DNA from: Acidaminococcaceae bacterium UBA2453 | GTDB taxonomy: Bacteria > Bacillota > Negativicutes > Acidaminococcales > Acidaminococcaceae | Reading direction: 5' to 3' | NCBI GenBank assembly: GCA_002342505.1 | Contig: DDQB01000010.1 | Location: 1,814-16,934 of the forward strand | Length of the DNA: 15,121 bases | Part shown: piece by piece, positions 15,100-15,121 of the stretch | Layout of the letters: the number at the start of each line of letters is the position of its first letter | Position numbering within the stretch: position 1 is the stretch's first letter | Program-made: the position numbers and the translations under genes | The notes under the pieces: model-generated | Database searches by the model: none | Seen by the model: only the letters and a program-made list of their open reading frames with translations | Told to the model about the DNA's origin: nothing

Positions 15100-15121
15100 T
15101 GGAGCGGAAAACGAGACTCGA
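15100..15121 (-). tRNA. tRNA-Gly, 3' end only
   Basis: The minus strand at the window edge reads as the end of a tRNA: T-loop UCGAGU (first U outside), T-stem CUCGU, acceptor strand UUUCCGC, discriminator U, and encoded CCA at 15100-15102. U73 and the whole string closely match bacterial tRNA-Gly (E. coli ends CUCGUUUCCCGCUCCA). The anticodon lies outside the window. A terminator follows within 15 bases. Confidence 0.88.

Noticed and set aside
1..15121. CRISPR array, insertion sequence, prophage or defence island
   Set aside because: No regularly spaced repeats, transposase, integrase or defence-type genes were seen; outside the 6403-6902 and 4770-5472 gaps the window is compact housekeeping sequence.

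Overview
Organism. The window looks like a chromosomal core region of a diderm Firmicute, most likely a Negativicutes member (Veillonella/Selenomonas/Acidaminococcus-type). Two facts point there together: a Firmicutes-style T-box leader controls valS, while the gene after folC encodes an O-antigen ligase/polymerase-like membrane protein, as expected of a cell with an outer membrane. The order tRNA-Gly / tig-clpP-clpX / lon-(flavoprotein)-ysxC / valS-folC is also typical of this group. Genus cannot be fixed from the sequence alone.

Layout, right to left (all genes but one are on the minus strand). At the right edge lies the 3' end of a tRNA-Gly gene with a symmetric terminator. Then come tig (own promoter TTGTCA-17-TATTAT), clpP and clpX, closed by a strong terminator. 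A second operon follows: lon (TTG start), a COG2509-type FAD-dependent dehydrogenase overlapping lon by 4 bases, and the GTPase ysxC/engB. Next is a 500-base gap holding the most unusual feature: a perfect consensus promoter (TTGACA-17-TATAAT) firing a cobalamin-riboswitch-like RNA that has no normal gene behind it, only a 25-codon ORF, and that runs into the bidirectional terminator of a convergent gene. That convergent gene, the only plus-strand gene, encodes a CDF-family metal exporter with its own good promoter, a structured 133-base leader and a palindrome upstream. A divergent intergenic region separates it from the T-box leader (Val specifier GUA) that controls valS, followed by folC and the partial O-antigen ligase-like gene, which runs off the left edge.

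How the genes work together. tig, clpP, clpX and lon form a protein quality-control block: trigger factor folds nascent chains, ClpXP and Lon degrade. ysxC assembles the 50S subunit. valS is induced when uncharged tRNA-Val accumulates, and folC and the membrane gene (13-base gap, then 1-base overlap) are probably co-transcribed and so share that control. The CDF gene and the orphan riboswitch look like a more changeable insert between two conserved operons; a lost B12-regulated gene is the simplest explanation for the orphan leader.
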